NCBI RefSeq assembly: GCF_026278245.1
Contig: NZ_CP111079.1
Coordinates: forward strand, 4,832,501-4,896,500
Direction of reading: 5' to 3'
Length of the DNA stretch: 64,000 nucleotides
Source: Pontibacter kalidii
GTDB taxonomy: Bacteria > Bacteroidota > Bacteroidia > Cytophagales > Hymenobacteraceae
Positions 28,346 through 37,000 of this stretch are shown here, piece by piece. The notes below the pieces were generated by a model. It saw nothing but the letters and a program-made list of their open reading frames with translations. It had not been told where the DNA came from and did not search any database. The translations under genes and the position numbers were made by a program. How positions within the stretch are numbered: the first letter of the stretch is position 1; the number at the start of each line of letters is the position of its first letter.

Positions 28346-28411
28346 GTTAAATTTGTGTTAGGGCACCCCTTTGGAGTGCGTTGCAACAAGATTAAATTTT
28401 TGCAAGATTAC

Positions 28412-30592
28412 ATGTCTATTCAACAAGAGGTCAATCTCAAGAACAAATTAAAAGAAGTTTTTGGGTATAATCAATTCAGGGGGAATCAGGAGCTGATAAT
28501 AAACAACATTATCAACGGGAAGAATACCTTTGTGATTATGCCTACGGGCGCCGGCAAGTCGCTGTGTTACCAGCTGCCTGCCCTTTCTTTGCCGGGCACC
28601 GCCATCGTTATCTCGCCGCTGATCGCCCTGATGAAAAACCAGGTGGACCAGCTGAACGCCTTTGGGGTGAACGCTCACTTCCTGAACTCCACGCTTTCTA
28701 AAGCAGAAACGAACAGGGTAAAGAAGGAGACGCTGGCCGGGGAGGTGAAACTGCTGTATGTGGCGCCGGAGTCGCTAACGAAAGAGGAGACGGTGGAGTT
28801 TCTGCGGGCCTCCAATATCTCTTTTGTTGCCATAGACGAAGCACACTGTATCTCGGAGTGGGGCCACGACTTCCGTCCGGAGTACCGCCGCATCCGGGGC
28901 ATCATCGACCAGATCGGCAACCTGCCGATCATCGCCCTCACGGCCACAGCCACGCCTAAAGTACAACTCGACATCCAGCGAAACCTGCAGATGGACGAGG
29001 CCTCGGTGTTTAAATCCTCGTTTAACCGTACCAACCTGTACTATGAGGTGCGCCCGAAGCATAACACCAAAAAGCAGCTGATCCAGTACGTGAAGAAGCA
29101 CAAGGGCAAGAGCGGTATTGTGTACTGCCTGAGCCGCAAGAAGGTAGAGGAGATTGCAGAGCTGCTGCGCGTAAACGATGTGAAGGCGCTGCCTTACCAT
29201 GCCGGCCTCGACGCCAGCATCCGTATGGCCAACCAGGACGCCTTCCTGAACGAGGAAGCGGACGTGATCGTGGCCACCATTGCCTTCGGTATGGGCATCG
29301 ATAAGCCGGACGTGCGCTTTGTGATCCACTACGACACGCCCAAATCCATCGAAGGCTACTACCAGGAGACAGGCCGTGCCGGCCGCGACGGCCTGGAAGG
29401 CAACTGCATCATGTTCTACAGCTACGACGATATCGTGAAGCTGGAGAAGTTCAACAAAGACAAGCCCGTTACTGAGCGCGACAACTCCAAGCTGCTGCTG
29501 CAGGAGATGGCTGCCTACGCCGACTCGGCCGTGTGCCGCCGCAAGCAGCTGCTGCACTACTTCGGGGAGACCTTTGAGAAAGACTGTGGCTTTTGCGACA
29601 ACTGCCTGCATCCGAAAGAGCGCTTTGAGGCGCAGGAAGAGGTGCAGCTGGCTCTGAAAGCCGTGCAGCAGACCGGACAGCGCTTCAGCATCGAACATAT
29701 CACACATGTGCTCACGGGCCTGCGCAACCAGTACGTGACCAGCTACGACCACGATAAACTGGAGGTGTTTGCCGCCGGAAAGGAGCAGGACGCACAGTTC
29801 TGGAGCTCCGTGCTGCGCCAGATCCTGCTGTCGGAGTACCTGGAGAAGGATATTGACAGCTTTGGGGTGGTAAAGCTGACGCAGAAAGGCGAGGCATATA
29901 TCCAGAATCCGCAGCTTATACAGCTGACCAAAGACCACAACTACGACCAGGAAGTGAAGGAGGACGAGGAGAAGGAGGAAGCGCAGGCATCAGCCGGCCA
30001 CGACGAGGTACTCTTCGATATGCTCAAGAACCTGCGCAAGAAGCTGGCCAAGGAAAAGGGCCTGCCGCCCTACGTGCTGTTCCAGGACCCATCGCTGAAA
30101 GAGATGGCCACCGTATACCCGACCACCCGCGACGAACTGGCGCATATTGCCGGCGTGGGCATGGGCAAGGTGCAGAAGTTCGGCAAGCCGTTCCTGGACA
30201 TGATCACCAAGTATGTGGATGAGAATGACATCGTGACTGCCTCCGATGTGGTGGTGAAGACAACGGTGAACAAGTCTAAGATCAAGATCTACATTATCCA
30301 GCAGATAGATAAGAAGGTGGACCTGGAGGAGATCGCCGCAGCGAAGGACCTGACGATGCCGGAGCTGATCGAGGAAATAGAGCACATCTGCTACTCGGGT
30401 ACCAAGCTGAACCTGAACTACTACATCAACAACATACTGGACGATGAGCGCCAGGAGGAGGTGTACGACTACTTTATGAACGCGAGCACCGACAACATTG
30501 CCGTGGCCGTGAAGGAACTCGGAACCGACGACTACACCGAGGAAGACCTGCGGCTGATGCGCATCAAGTTCCTGTCGGAGTACGCCAACTAG
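28412..30592 (+). CDS. recQ: ATP-dependent DNA helicase RecQ
   Basis: The 726-residue protein shows Walker A PTGAGKS at about residues 44-50, the DEAH box DEAHCISEWGHDF, motif VI YYQETGRAGRDG and the RecQ zinc cluster in CRRKQLLHYFGE ... CGFCDNC, followed by RQC and HRDC domains and a helical tail. RecQ unwinds recombination intermediates 3'-5'. The ATG at 28412 gives the usual N terminus; the frame is open from 28355 but the earlier part is not RecQ-like. Confidence 0.95.
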   Translation: MSIQQEVNLKNKLKEVFGYNQFRGNQELIINNIINGKNTFVIMPTGAGKSLCYQLPALSLPGTAIVISPLIALMKNQVDQLNAFGVNAHFLNSTLSKAETNRVKKETLAGEVKLLYVAPESLTKEETVEFLRASNISFVAIDEAHCISEWGHDFRPEYRRIRGIIDQIGNLPIIALTATATPKVQLDIQRNLQMDEASVFKSSFNRTNLYYEVRPKHNTKKQLIQYVKKHKGKSGIVYCLSRKKVEEIAELLRVNDVKALPYHAGLDASIRMANQDAFLNEEADVIVATIAFGMGIDKPDVRFVIHYDTPKSIEGYYQETGRAGRDGLEGNCIMFYSYDDIVKLEKFNKDKPVTERDNSKLLLQEMAAYADSAVCRRKQLLHYFGETFEKDCGFCDNCLHPKERFEAQEEVQLALKAVQQTGQRFSIEHITHVLTGLRNQYVTSYDHDKLEVFAAGKEQDAQFWSSVLRQILLSEYLEKDIDSFGVVKLTQKGEAYIQNPQLIQLTKDHNYDQEVKEDEEKEEAQASAGHDEVLFDMLKNLRKKLAKEKGLPPYVLFQDPSLKEMATVYPTTRDELAHIAGVGMGKVQKFGKPFLDMITKYVDENDIVTASDVVVKTTVNKSKIKIYIIQQIDKKVDLEEIAAAKDLTMPELIEEIEHICYSGTKLNLNYYINNILDDERQEEVYDYFMNASTDNIAVAVKELGTDDYTEEDLRLMRIKFLSEYAN

Positions 30593-30640
30593 GTAGATAC
30601 AGGTATAAATTGATGCAAGTATAGCGAAATGAAGTATAAG

Positions 30641-30668
30641 AGCGGCCGGGCGTATCGGCCGCTTTTTC
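30641..30668 (+). terminator. terminator of recQ
   Basis: AGCGGCCG and CGGCCGCT form an 8-bp GC stem with a 7-nt loop, followed by TTTTT. Confidence 0.85.
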
Positions 30669-30801
30669 GTTTAGCAGCCCGAAAGTATAAATCTGTGGTA
30701 TAAAGCGTTAAATGTGCTGTACGTGCCAGTATAAATCTTTAACTTCGCACCAGTGCACGAAACAGTTTTGTACCCGTAAATCAATAATCCAACATAACAT
30801 T

Positions 30802-32091
30802 ATGAATGTACTTGTGATAGGATCTGGCGCCCGTGAACATGCCATAGCATGGAAGCTGAGCCAGAGCGAGTTCTGCGACCAAGTATTTGTAGCGCCAGGC
30901 AATGCCGGCACCGCTGAGTTCCATACCACTGCCGCCGTGGACATCCACGATTTCGAAGAGCTGGGTAAGTTCGCTGCCGACTTCAACATCATGATGGTGG
31001 TGGTGGGCCCCGAGAACTCCCTGGTAGAGGGCATTCACGATTATTTTGCGCAGTCGGAGTACCTGAAGCACATTCTGGTGATCGGCCCCAAGAAGGCAGG
31101 CGCCATGCTGGAGGGCAGCAAAGATTACTGTAAGTCGTTCCTGCAGAAGTATAACGTGCCTACCGCCCGCTACCAGTCCTTTACCGAGGCTACGTTTAAG
31201 GAGGCCGTGGAGTACCTGAAGCAGCAGAGCTTTCCGACGGTGATAAAGGCCGATGGCCTGGCAGCCGGCAAGGGAGTGATCATTGCGCAGGATTACGAGG
31301 AGGGCTTCGATGCCCTGGAGTCCATGTTGCGTAACAAACGCTTTGGCAACGCCAGCAGCAAGGTGGTGATTGAGGAGTACCTGCAGGGGATAGAGGTATC
31401 CGTGTTTATACTGACCGATGGTAAAAGTTACGTGCTGCTGCCGGAGGCGAAGGACTACAAGCGCATAGGCGAAGGCGACACCGGTTTGAACACCGGCGGT
31501 ATGGGCGCTATCTCGCCGGTCCCGTTTGTAGATGAGGCGTTCATGCAGAAAGTGAAGGAGCGCGTGATAGAGCCGACGCTGCGCGGCATGCAGGAGGAGC
31601 AGATGGATTACTCCGGTTTCCTCTTTATAGGTTTGATGAACGTGAACGGCGACCCCTACGTGATCGAGTACAACGTGCGCTTGGGCGACCCGGAGACCGA
31701 AGCCATCCTGCCGCGCATCAAGTCCGACCTGTTCATGATGTTTAAGGCCCTGCACGACCATACCTTAGCAGACTATAAGCTGGAGATTGACCCGCGCACC
31801 GCGACCACGGTTATACTTGCCTCAGGGGGGTATCCGGAGGGTTATGAGAAGGGCAAGGAGATAACTGGGCTGGAGAATGTGCCGAAGGATGTGCTGGTGT
31901 TCCATGCGGGCACCTCCATGCTGAACGGCAAGCTGCTGAACAGCGGCGGCCGCGTGTTTGCCGTTACCGCCCTAGGCGACACCATGGAGGAGGCATTGGC
32001 CAAGGCTAACGCAGCTGCAGAGGCCATCACCTGGCAAGACCGCTACTACCGCCGCGACATTGGCTTTGACCTGGGTAAGCTGAGCGTGTAA
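30802..32091 (+). CDS. purD: phosphoribosylamine--glycine ligase
   Basis: The 429-residue enzyme begins with VLVIGSGAREHAIAWKL and has the ATP-grasp motifs IKADGLAAGKGVIIA, EEYLQGIEVSVF and YNVRLGDPETEAILPR in order. It joins phosphoribosylamine with glycine in purine synthesis. The ATG at 30802 gives the canonical N terminus; the frame extends to 30712 without homology. It has its own strong terminator. Confidence 0.95.
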   Translation: MNVLVIGSGAREHAIAWKLSQSEFCDQVFVAPGNAGTAEFHTTAAVDIHDFEELGKFAADFNIMMVVVGPENSLVEGIHDYFAQSEYLKHILVIGPKKAGAMLEGSKDYCKSFLQKYNVPTARYQSFTEATFKEAVEYLKQQSFPTVIKADGLAAGKGVIIAQDYEEGFDALESMLRNKRFGNASSKVVIEEYLQGIEVSVFILTDGKSYVLLPEAKDYKRIGEGDTGLNTGGMGAISPVPFVDEAFMQKVKERVIEPTLRGMQEEQMDYSGFLFIGLMNVNGDPYVIEYNVRLGDPETEAILPRIKSDLFMMFKALHDHTLADYKLEIDPRTATTVILASGGYPEGYEKGKEITGLENVPKDVLVFHAGTSMLNGKLLNSGGRVFAVTALGDTMEEALAKANAAAEAITWQDRYYRRDIGFDLGKLSV

Positions 32092-32116
32092 ACAAGGTAT
32101 ACACAAGTATAAATAA

Positions 32117-32168
32117 ATCAAAAGAGAGGGGGCCGGCAGATGATTCTGCCGGCCCCCTCTCTTTTGAT
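32117..32168. terminator. 24-bp perfect hairpin terminator
   Basis: Arms at 32117-32140 and 32145-32168 with a 4-nt loop sit between purD and the convergent bacilliredoxin gene. The stem is GC-rich with A/T-rich ends, so it can serve both genes. Confidence 0.9.
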
Positions 32169-32181
32169 ACTTTCCTGAAGC

Positions 32182-32601
32182 TTAGCAATATGCCTCGAAG
32201 GCACCTTGCAGGTTATCCACCACGCGGTTCAGGTCGTTACCCTCAATGTGGTAGCGCTCGATCATGTGCACCAGTTCGCCGTCCTTAAACAGGGCGATGG
32301 ATGGGGATGACGGAGGGTAAGGCAGCATGAACTCGCGGGCCTTGGCCACGGCGTCCTGCTCCATGCCTGCAAATACCGTTACCAGCTTGGCCGGTTTCTT
32401 ATCAGAGGCAGCCACCGCCATCTTAACAGCAGGGCGCGCCTTGGAGGCGGCGCAGCCGCATACAGAATTTACCGCCAGCAGTACAGTGCCGCCAGCCTTA
32501 ATCGCCTGCTCCACTTCCTCCGGGGTCATCAGTTGCTCGAAACCGGCAGAGGTAAGGTCCTCACGGATAGGGGCAACCATATATTCAGGGTACATTGCCA
32601 T
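32182..32601 (-). CDS. bacilliredoxin (BrxA/BrxB, YphP/YqiW family)
   Basis: The 139-residue thioredoxin-fold protein has the family motif NSVCGCAASKARPAV near residue 50, with the CGC catalytic pair typical of bacilliredoxins, and PPSSPSIALFKDGELVHMIERY at the C-terminal half. These proteins remove bacillithiol or related low-molecular-weight thiols from oxidised proteins. The ATG at 32601 is chosen over a frame running to 32643 because the extension is not family-like. Confidence 0.9.
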   Translation of the reverse strand: MAMYPEYMVAPIREDLTSAGFEQLMTPEEVEQAIKAGGTVLLAVNSVCGCAASKARPAVKMAVAASDKKPAKLVTVFAGMEQDAVAKAREFMLPYPPSSPSIALFKDGELVHMIERYHIEGNDLNRVVDNLQGAFEAYC

Positions 32602-32950
32602 AATAAATCGGGTTAAATGTTTAATACCATGCAAAGTTAACAAATCTACACCACAAAAGATACAAGCAACGGGCGAGGCAAAACGTGTCGTTTCTCCTAT
32701 AACACAGGATACAATATGAAAGCCACATAAAATAGCATTGTTAAAGGTATTTGCCCCCTCACCACAACATCTGTATCCTTAGTAAAGTATAAGATGTTTA
32801 ACCCCATATGACTGGCCATGGCATAGGAGGAGAGACCCTTAAGAGGATACTATGCAGGGATTTTAAGCCTGTGACCGAGATATGGTGCGTTGTAACGCAA
32901 AGATGGCAGGGAACCGAGAACGCGGAAAAATATTACCAAAGATCACAGCT

Positions 32951-33295
32951 ATGATGTCTTCACCTCATCCTGATACACGTGGCGCCTATGTGCGTTACTT
33001 CTACCTGCCCGCGAGTAAAGACCGCTATGCAGAGGTTATCGAGGTGCTAAACAGCGACTCAGAAACGATTGAAGTGCCAATGCGGGAAGAGGATGTGGAA
33101 CTACAAGCATTCTTTGTCCGGCCCCTGTCGGAAAGGGAGGCGGAGGCCTATGAAAAAGCGGAAACCTGGAAGCTGTTTAACTCCTGGGAAGAACTGAGGC
33201 AGGACCACTTCAAGTTTGGCCTACCGGAAGAACTGATGGAGCAACTGCTGCGGTTCCGGGGCCGTTTCGACCTGCACGAAGAGATGGCGGCGTAG
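32951..33295 (+). CDS. small protein of unknown function
   Basis: The 114-residue product (from one of two adjacent ATGs at 32951) contains AYVRYFYLPASKDRYAEVIEV and an acidic/helical second half ending in EEMAA. It has no signal peptide or membrane helix. The frame is open from 32882, but the extra residues look untranslated. Not recognised; a soluble cytoplasmic protein is likely. A long hairpin terminator follows. Confidence 0.6.
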   Translation: MMSSPHPDTRGAYVRYFYLPASKDRYAEVIEVLNSDSETIEVPMREEDVELQAFFVRPLSEREAEAYEKAETWKLFNSWEELRQDHFKFGLPEELMEQLLRFRGRFDLHEEMAA

Positions 33296-33313
33296 ACGGC
33301 GAAAAGTATAAAG

Positions 33314-33372
33314 CCTCCAAAACAAAAGCCTGAGAAAGCATATAGCTATTTCTCAGGCTTTTGTTTTGGAGG
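33314..33372. terminator. 24-bp perfect hairpin terminator
   Basis: Arms 33314-33337 and 33349-33372 pair perfectly around an 11-nt loop, between two converging genes. Confidence 0.85.
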
Positions 33373-33422
33373 GAGCTGAGTTACCAGCATACTTTTTATA
33401 CTTGGTAAGCAGGAGCGGAAAG

Positions 33423-33815
33423 CTAAGACAACTTATCCAGGATATGCTCTCCCAGTACGATATCGGTTACCTTAATATGGGAAATCTTAGCGTCTTTTGC
33501 CACGCTGCCTGTCTGAAGCACAGCTATTTTATCGGAAGGGGAAACCTCTGCTAAACTGGATATGCCTGATTTTGCCAGGCCCTCTGCCACCTCATGATGC
33601 AAGGCTTTCACAGAGCTTGGATGTGTCACCATGTTCCGGAAATCAGCAAGCAGCGTAAAAGAAGGTTTAGTCAGTGCTAATGCATTCTTCCAATCTGAGA
33701 GATAGGACGGTACCACCTCAGGAGATTTCCAGTAACCATCTATGCGGAAGTAAAGGCGGTTTCTTTCAGCTGAATATGCTATTTCGTAGAATTGATTGCG
33801 AGCTATTGATAACAT
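33423..33815 (-). CDS. small STAS-like protein of unknown function
   Basis: The 130-residue product alternates strands and helices in the STAS/SpoIIAA-like order: NRLYFRIDGYWKS, then TLLADFRNM (the strand usually holding the phosphorylatable site) and IAVLQTGSVAKD. Such folds serve as anti-anti-sigma or lipid-binding modules. No serine in the exact anti-sigma position is certain. Only fold resemblance is claimed. Confidence 0.55.
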   Translation of the reverse strand: MLSIARNQFYEIAYSAERNRLYFRIDGYWKSPEVVPSYLSDWKNALALTKPSFTLLADFRNMVTHPSSVKALHHEVAEGLAKSGISSLAEVSPSDKIAVLQTGSVAKDAKISHIKVTDIVLGEHILDKLS

Positions 33816-34106
33816 CCTCTTAAACTATAGTAACTATACAAAGGTAGGGTTTGAAGTAGAAATCTAAGGCATTTAACGCGAAATAATCCGAATCGTTCGC
33901 TTCTGTATTACCTTGTCCCTGCCCAACTGCCAATAGCAGCAGGAACGAGAGATAATACACATTTCCTAGAACAAGCTGGGTTCACTTGCTTCATCGCATG
34001 CCATACCTTGAACAGTACCTGAGACCTTGATAAGTATAGACAGTTACATTTCCCAGCACTTCCTGAGCGCATGTTTCAAGTTTCCGCGGGAGGCTACGCG
34101 CAATAA
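33816..34106. other. intergenic spacer, nothing recognised
   Basis: This is 291 bases of mixed composition between the STAS-like gene and the displaced tRNA terminator. No frame, RNA gene or repeat is seen. Confidence 0.4.
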
Positions 34107-34138
34107 AAAAGCCTCTCAGCACATGCTGAGAGGCTTTT
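34107..34138 (-). terminator. displaced original terminator of tRNA-Arg
   Basis: AAAAGCCTCTCAGCA and its complement form a 15-bp hairpin directly outside the left tRNA fragment. On the minus strand it is followed by T residues, so it most likely terminated tRNA-Arg before the island inserted. Confidence 0.7.
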
Positions 34139-34140
34139 CG

Positions 34141-34184
34141 GTGGTCACGAAGGGAGTCGAACCCCTAACCTTCTGATTCGTAGT
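34141..34184. repeat. attL: 44-bp tRNA-Arg 3' fragment
   Basis: Identical to 58455-58498. It covers the anticodon loop to the 3' end of tRNA-Arg (minus strand) plus one flanking base; the sequences then diverge. It is not a functional tRNA. Confidence 0.92.
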
Positions 34185-34295
34185 TTTATCTAAGTGATAT
34201 ATAGGTGTTTCGAGATGTTTATAAATGTTCGATTCTGAGCTGTAGAGGCCGTTTTTGACTCTTGTTAGTAGCTATCGTTTCTTGACATTCTAGCG

Positions 34296-34320
34296 AAATG
34301 TATGCAAATTGTATGTACAT
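34296..34320. repeat. 25-bp inner repeat, left copy
   Basis: The same 25 bases occur at 58384-58408 in the same orientation, just inside the other island end. The core is TGTATGCAAATTGTATGTAC, and a further GTATGTACA copy follows at 34322-34330. It probably contains arm-type integrase binding sites, or an operator of the integrase gene which starts 27 bases later. Confidence 0.7.
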
Positions 34321-34346
34321 CGTATGTACAACAAATGGTGAAAAGT

Positions 34347-35615
34347 ATGAAGCAAAAAGTCTCCACTGCCATCATTCTTGACACACGCAGATCGCATAGT
34401 GATGGCCTCTATCCCGTAAAGCTAAGGATCACCTATCAGCGTAAGCAAAAGTACTACCCGGTTATCAACGAGAGGGGGGAGCCCTATCGATACACCTTAG
34501 CTGAGTTTGAGAAAATACGTAACCCGAAGGCTCGTGGCGGCTACAAAGAAGTTAGCCTTAGTCTGGACAAAGCAGAACACGCAGCATTAGAGGTGATCGA
34601 GAAGCTGCCGGTCTTCAGCTTCGAGGCTTTCGAGAGCAGGTACGTAACAGATTATAAGAAGGGAGATGTATTTGCCGCATACCGATACAAGATTGCGGAA
34701 ATCAAAAAAGAGGGGCGGGCTGGAACAGCAAGCAATTACGAATGCTCCTACAAATCTCTGCTCGAATTTTGTAAAAATAAGTCCCTGCCGTTCACTTCAG
34801 TTACAAAAACCTTCCTGCAGGCATACGAGAAATGGATGGTAGGATCTGGTAAATCTTTGACTACCGTCGGCATATATCTACGCCCTTTGCGTGCCGTTTT
34901 AAATGACGCCATAGCATCTGGAGAGGTTAATCCTGAAATGTATCCTTTTGGCAAAAGAAAGTACACTATCCCGGCTAGCCGCAATATTAAAAAGGCGCTT
35001 ACCATAAGCGACATTGAGAAGATCGTTACCTATGAGCCCAAGCATGACGGGGAGGCAAAAGCAAGAGACTTGTGGTTTTTCTCCTACCTGTGCAACGGTA
35101 TCAATGTGAAGGACATGGCTCGCTTAAAGTATGAGAATATCACAGGTGACGAAATTACCTTCGTTAGGGCAAAGACGGAACGAACGAACAGGCAGAATAT
35201 AAAACCTATTGTTGCTGTCCTGACCCCTGAGATGAAGCAAATCATTAAACGTTGGGGCAATAAACCTGCTAAGAGCGATAGTTACATTTTCCCGATCCTG
35301 AAGAAAGGGCTATCTCCGGAGGAAGAGCTGGCTCAGGTACGATACGCAACGAAGGCCATAAATAAGTACATTAAAAGGATAGCTGCAGAAGTAGGCATAG
35401 AAAAGAACGTGTCTACCTATACCGCGCGCCATTCTTTCTCAACTGTACTCAAACGCTCAGGCGCCTCAATAGAACTTATATCAGAGTCTCTCGGACACAG
35501 CGATATGAAAACAACCGAGAACTATCTGGATAGCTTTGAGAGCGATCTCAAGAAGCATTTTGCCGCTCAGCTAACAGCCTTTAGAAAGGATAGGGAAGAG
35601 GCTGAGGTAGAATAG
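34347..35615 (+). CDS. tyrosine recombinase (island integrase)
   Basis: The 422-residue integrase has an N-terminal arm-binding part, a SAM-like core-binding domain (about 85-185) and a C-terminal catalytic domain. Box II appears as YTARHSF and LGHSDMKTTENYL with the nucleophile Tyr at about residue 393. Box I reads CNGINVKDMARL: the first catalytic Arg is replaced by Asn, as box I is also altered in the CTnDOT integrase IntDOT. Earlier starts at 34302 and 34335 exist, but 34302 lies inside the 25-bp repeat; ATG 34347 is preferred. Its position beside attL indicates it moves this island. Confidence 0.88.
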   Translation: MKQKVSTAIILDTRRSHSDGLYPVKLRITYQRKQKYYPVINERGEPYRYTLAEFEKIRNPKARGGYKEVSLSLDKAEHAALEVIEKLPVFSFEAFESRYVTDYKKGDVFAAYRYKIAEIKKEGRAGTASNYECSYKSLLEFCKNKSLPFTSVTKTFLQAYEKWMVGSGKSLTTVGIYLRPLRAVLNDAIASGEVNPEMYPFGKRKYTIPASRNIKKALTISDIEKIVTYEPKHDGEAKARDLWFFSYLCNGINVKDMARLKYENITGDEITFVRAKTERTNRQNIKPIVAVLTPEMKQIIKRWGNKPAKSDSYIFPILKKGLSPEEELAQVRYATKAINKYIKRIAAEVGIEKNVSTYTARHSFSTVLKRSGASIELISESLGHSDMKTTENYLDSFESDLKKHFAAQLTAFRKDREEAEVE

Positions 35616-35760
35616 ATAGGAATATTTTATTTAGCATGAGCCTGAATACTACTAAAGAGCAAAAGAGGCTATAGAGCATTGTTTTTGGGGTACTAAAAAA
35701 CTAGGGAGAACCATCCCGAAATGGGGACAAATTCCCCCTAAGCTTTTAAAAATTAGTACC
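35616..35760. other. spacer after the integrase
   Basis: AT-rich sequence with a short ATCCCGAAATGGGGAC palindrome-like stretch near 35713. No gene is seen. Confidence 0.35.
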
Positions 35761-36363
35761 TCATTCAGTAGTATTCTCCGGCACAGCCATCGAGCCGTGC
35801 TTAGAAATTAAATCTTCACACATCTCATCGAATTGTACCCGACTTAAGTCAACTACTGCAAGAGACATTCCAGCAGCCCCTAGCTGCTGGAAATATTCTC
35901 GAGCGCTGATGATTCAGCTCCGATTAAAGTATATGGATGTTGCTTGCCCCACTTAAAGAAGCTATGCTTTAGTTTGATAATGCGGATCTTCTTCCCAAGT
36001 AAGGTTATAATCAGCCGATAATATCTTCTCCACTTGCTTGTACACCCATAGTTCGAAACTTGGGTTCAGCCATGCGACGTATTTTAATGCCAGTATCTTG
36101 TGCATCCAAGTGTCAGACACAATGCCCCAATGTTTCTTAATCATGACTGGGCTTGATACCTCTTTGCTCAGCTCTTCCATGAATTCCTTGACATGTTCTT
36201 TCTTCATGAAGTCACGGATTTTTTTATGTTCAAAACTACGCTCCATGAGACAGGCCTGTACCATATCCTCGTCGACCATGTAAAATGGGATTTCACCGTA
36301 TGTATTACTTACACTAATTCCAAACTCGTTGGTATCATCCTGGCGCACAATAAGTTCACTCAT
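35761..36363 (-). pseudogene. broken KilA-N domain gene
   Basis: The first 133 codons (36363 to 35962) form an open frame with KilA-N-type residues: TWMHKILALKYVAWLNPSFELWVYKQ closely parallels the intact gene at 55656-56372. The frame then stops, but coherent protein continues in shifted frames: KHSFFKWGKQHPYTLIGAE, then EYFQQLGAAGMSLAVVDLSR to a stop at 35761-35763. At least two frameshifts are therefore needed to restore a roughly 200-residue protein. The start has a strong AAAGGAGG ribosome site. KilA-N proteins are phage-type DNA-binding regulators. The N-terminal part may still be made. Confidence 0.65.
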
Positions 36364-36469
36364 ATTATCCTCCTTTCTTTTGTTTGAATGATAAATTAAT
36401 GACTTTGTCTGGTAGTAAATTTTTATTACCCATACCCGATTGGAGTCAATTCCTGTGAGTTAAAAACAG

Positions 36470-36726
36470 GCAGCCATTAGCTGATGAAACGCACACGGGC
36501 ATTGAGAATTCAGCTTCAATCTCGGCTATAGATGTTGCTCGACCTTTGGCTAATTTGTTGGAGTGGGAGGAGCCTGTGCTGGTCTTAGCAAAAGTAGCGG
36601 CCTTAGGGGAAACCAATGGGTATCTGCTTGGCCTGTAGCTGGAAAGTCGTTTGTTGCTTGTGACCAGTTATTCATAGTAAACTGGTTAACACGGTTTCCG
36701 ATAACTACTAAGAATTCGTTTGTCAT
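36470..36726 (-). pseudogene. decayed HTH/excisionase-type gene
   Basis: The minus-strand start (ATG at 36726, after GAGAGAGGCGT) begins MTNEFLVVIGNRVNQF, parallel to MENPFAIIEKRIDRIE of the intact gene at 56641-56982. After an internal deletion and frameshift, the C-terminal KGRATSIAEIEAE matches QRTIAEIEAE of that gene. The central helix-turn-helix is missing. It sits upstream of the broken KilA-N gene exactly as the intact pair is arranged at the right end. Confidence 0.5.
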
Positions 36727-37000
36727 ACGCCTCTCTCATTTGGTACGACACAAAGTTAATAAGGAGGCAAGCCGGATTATTTGCGATTTATTTGCATGTT
36801 TTTTGCAGGAAAATTTTACTGTTCTCAATTAAGTAATGAGAAAGGCTAAACTTGCCATCAGGGAAAACGGATAACGTCTAAGCGCACTGGGAAGGGGGCA
36901 ACTGGAAGATTTCTACAAGCTTGGGTAAAGTACCTTTTGGGCACTCCGAAGGGAGGGTTGCTTAAATTTTGTGGCGTTTATGGGCTAGAAAGATTGTTAA
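36727..37000. other. spacer downstream of hsdR
   Basis: Nothing recognisable is seen. The first bases resemble the promoter region in front of the HTH gene at 56982 (TCATACGCCTCT-type), so the left module kept its control region. Confidence 0.35.

Noticed and set aside
34347..35615. Island integrase as an integron integrase
   Set aside because: It lacks the extra helix of IntI, has altered box I, lies 13 kb from the cassettes and sits at a tRNA att site.
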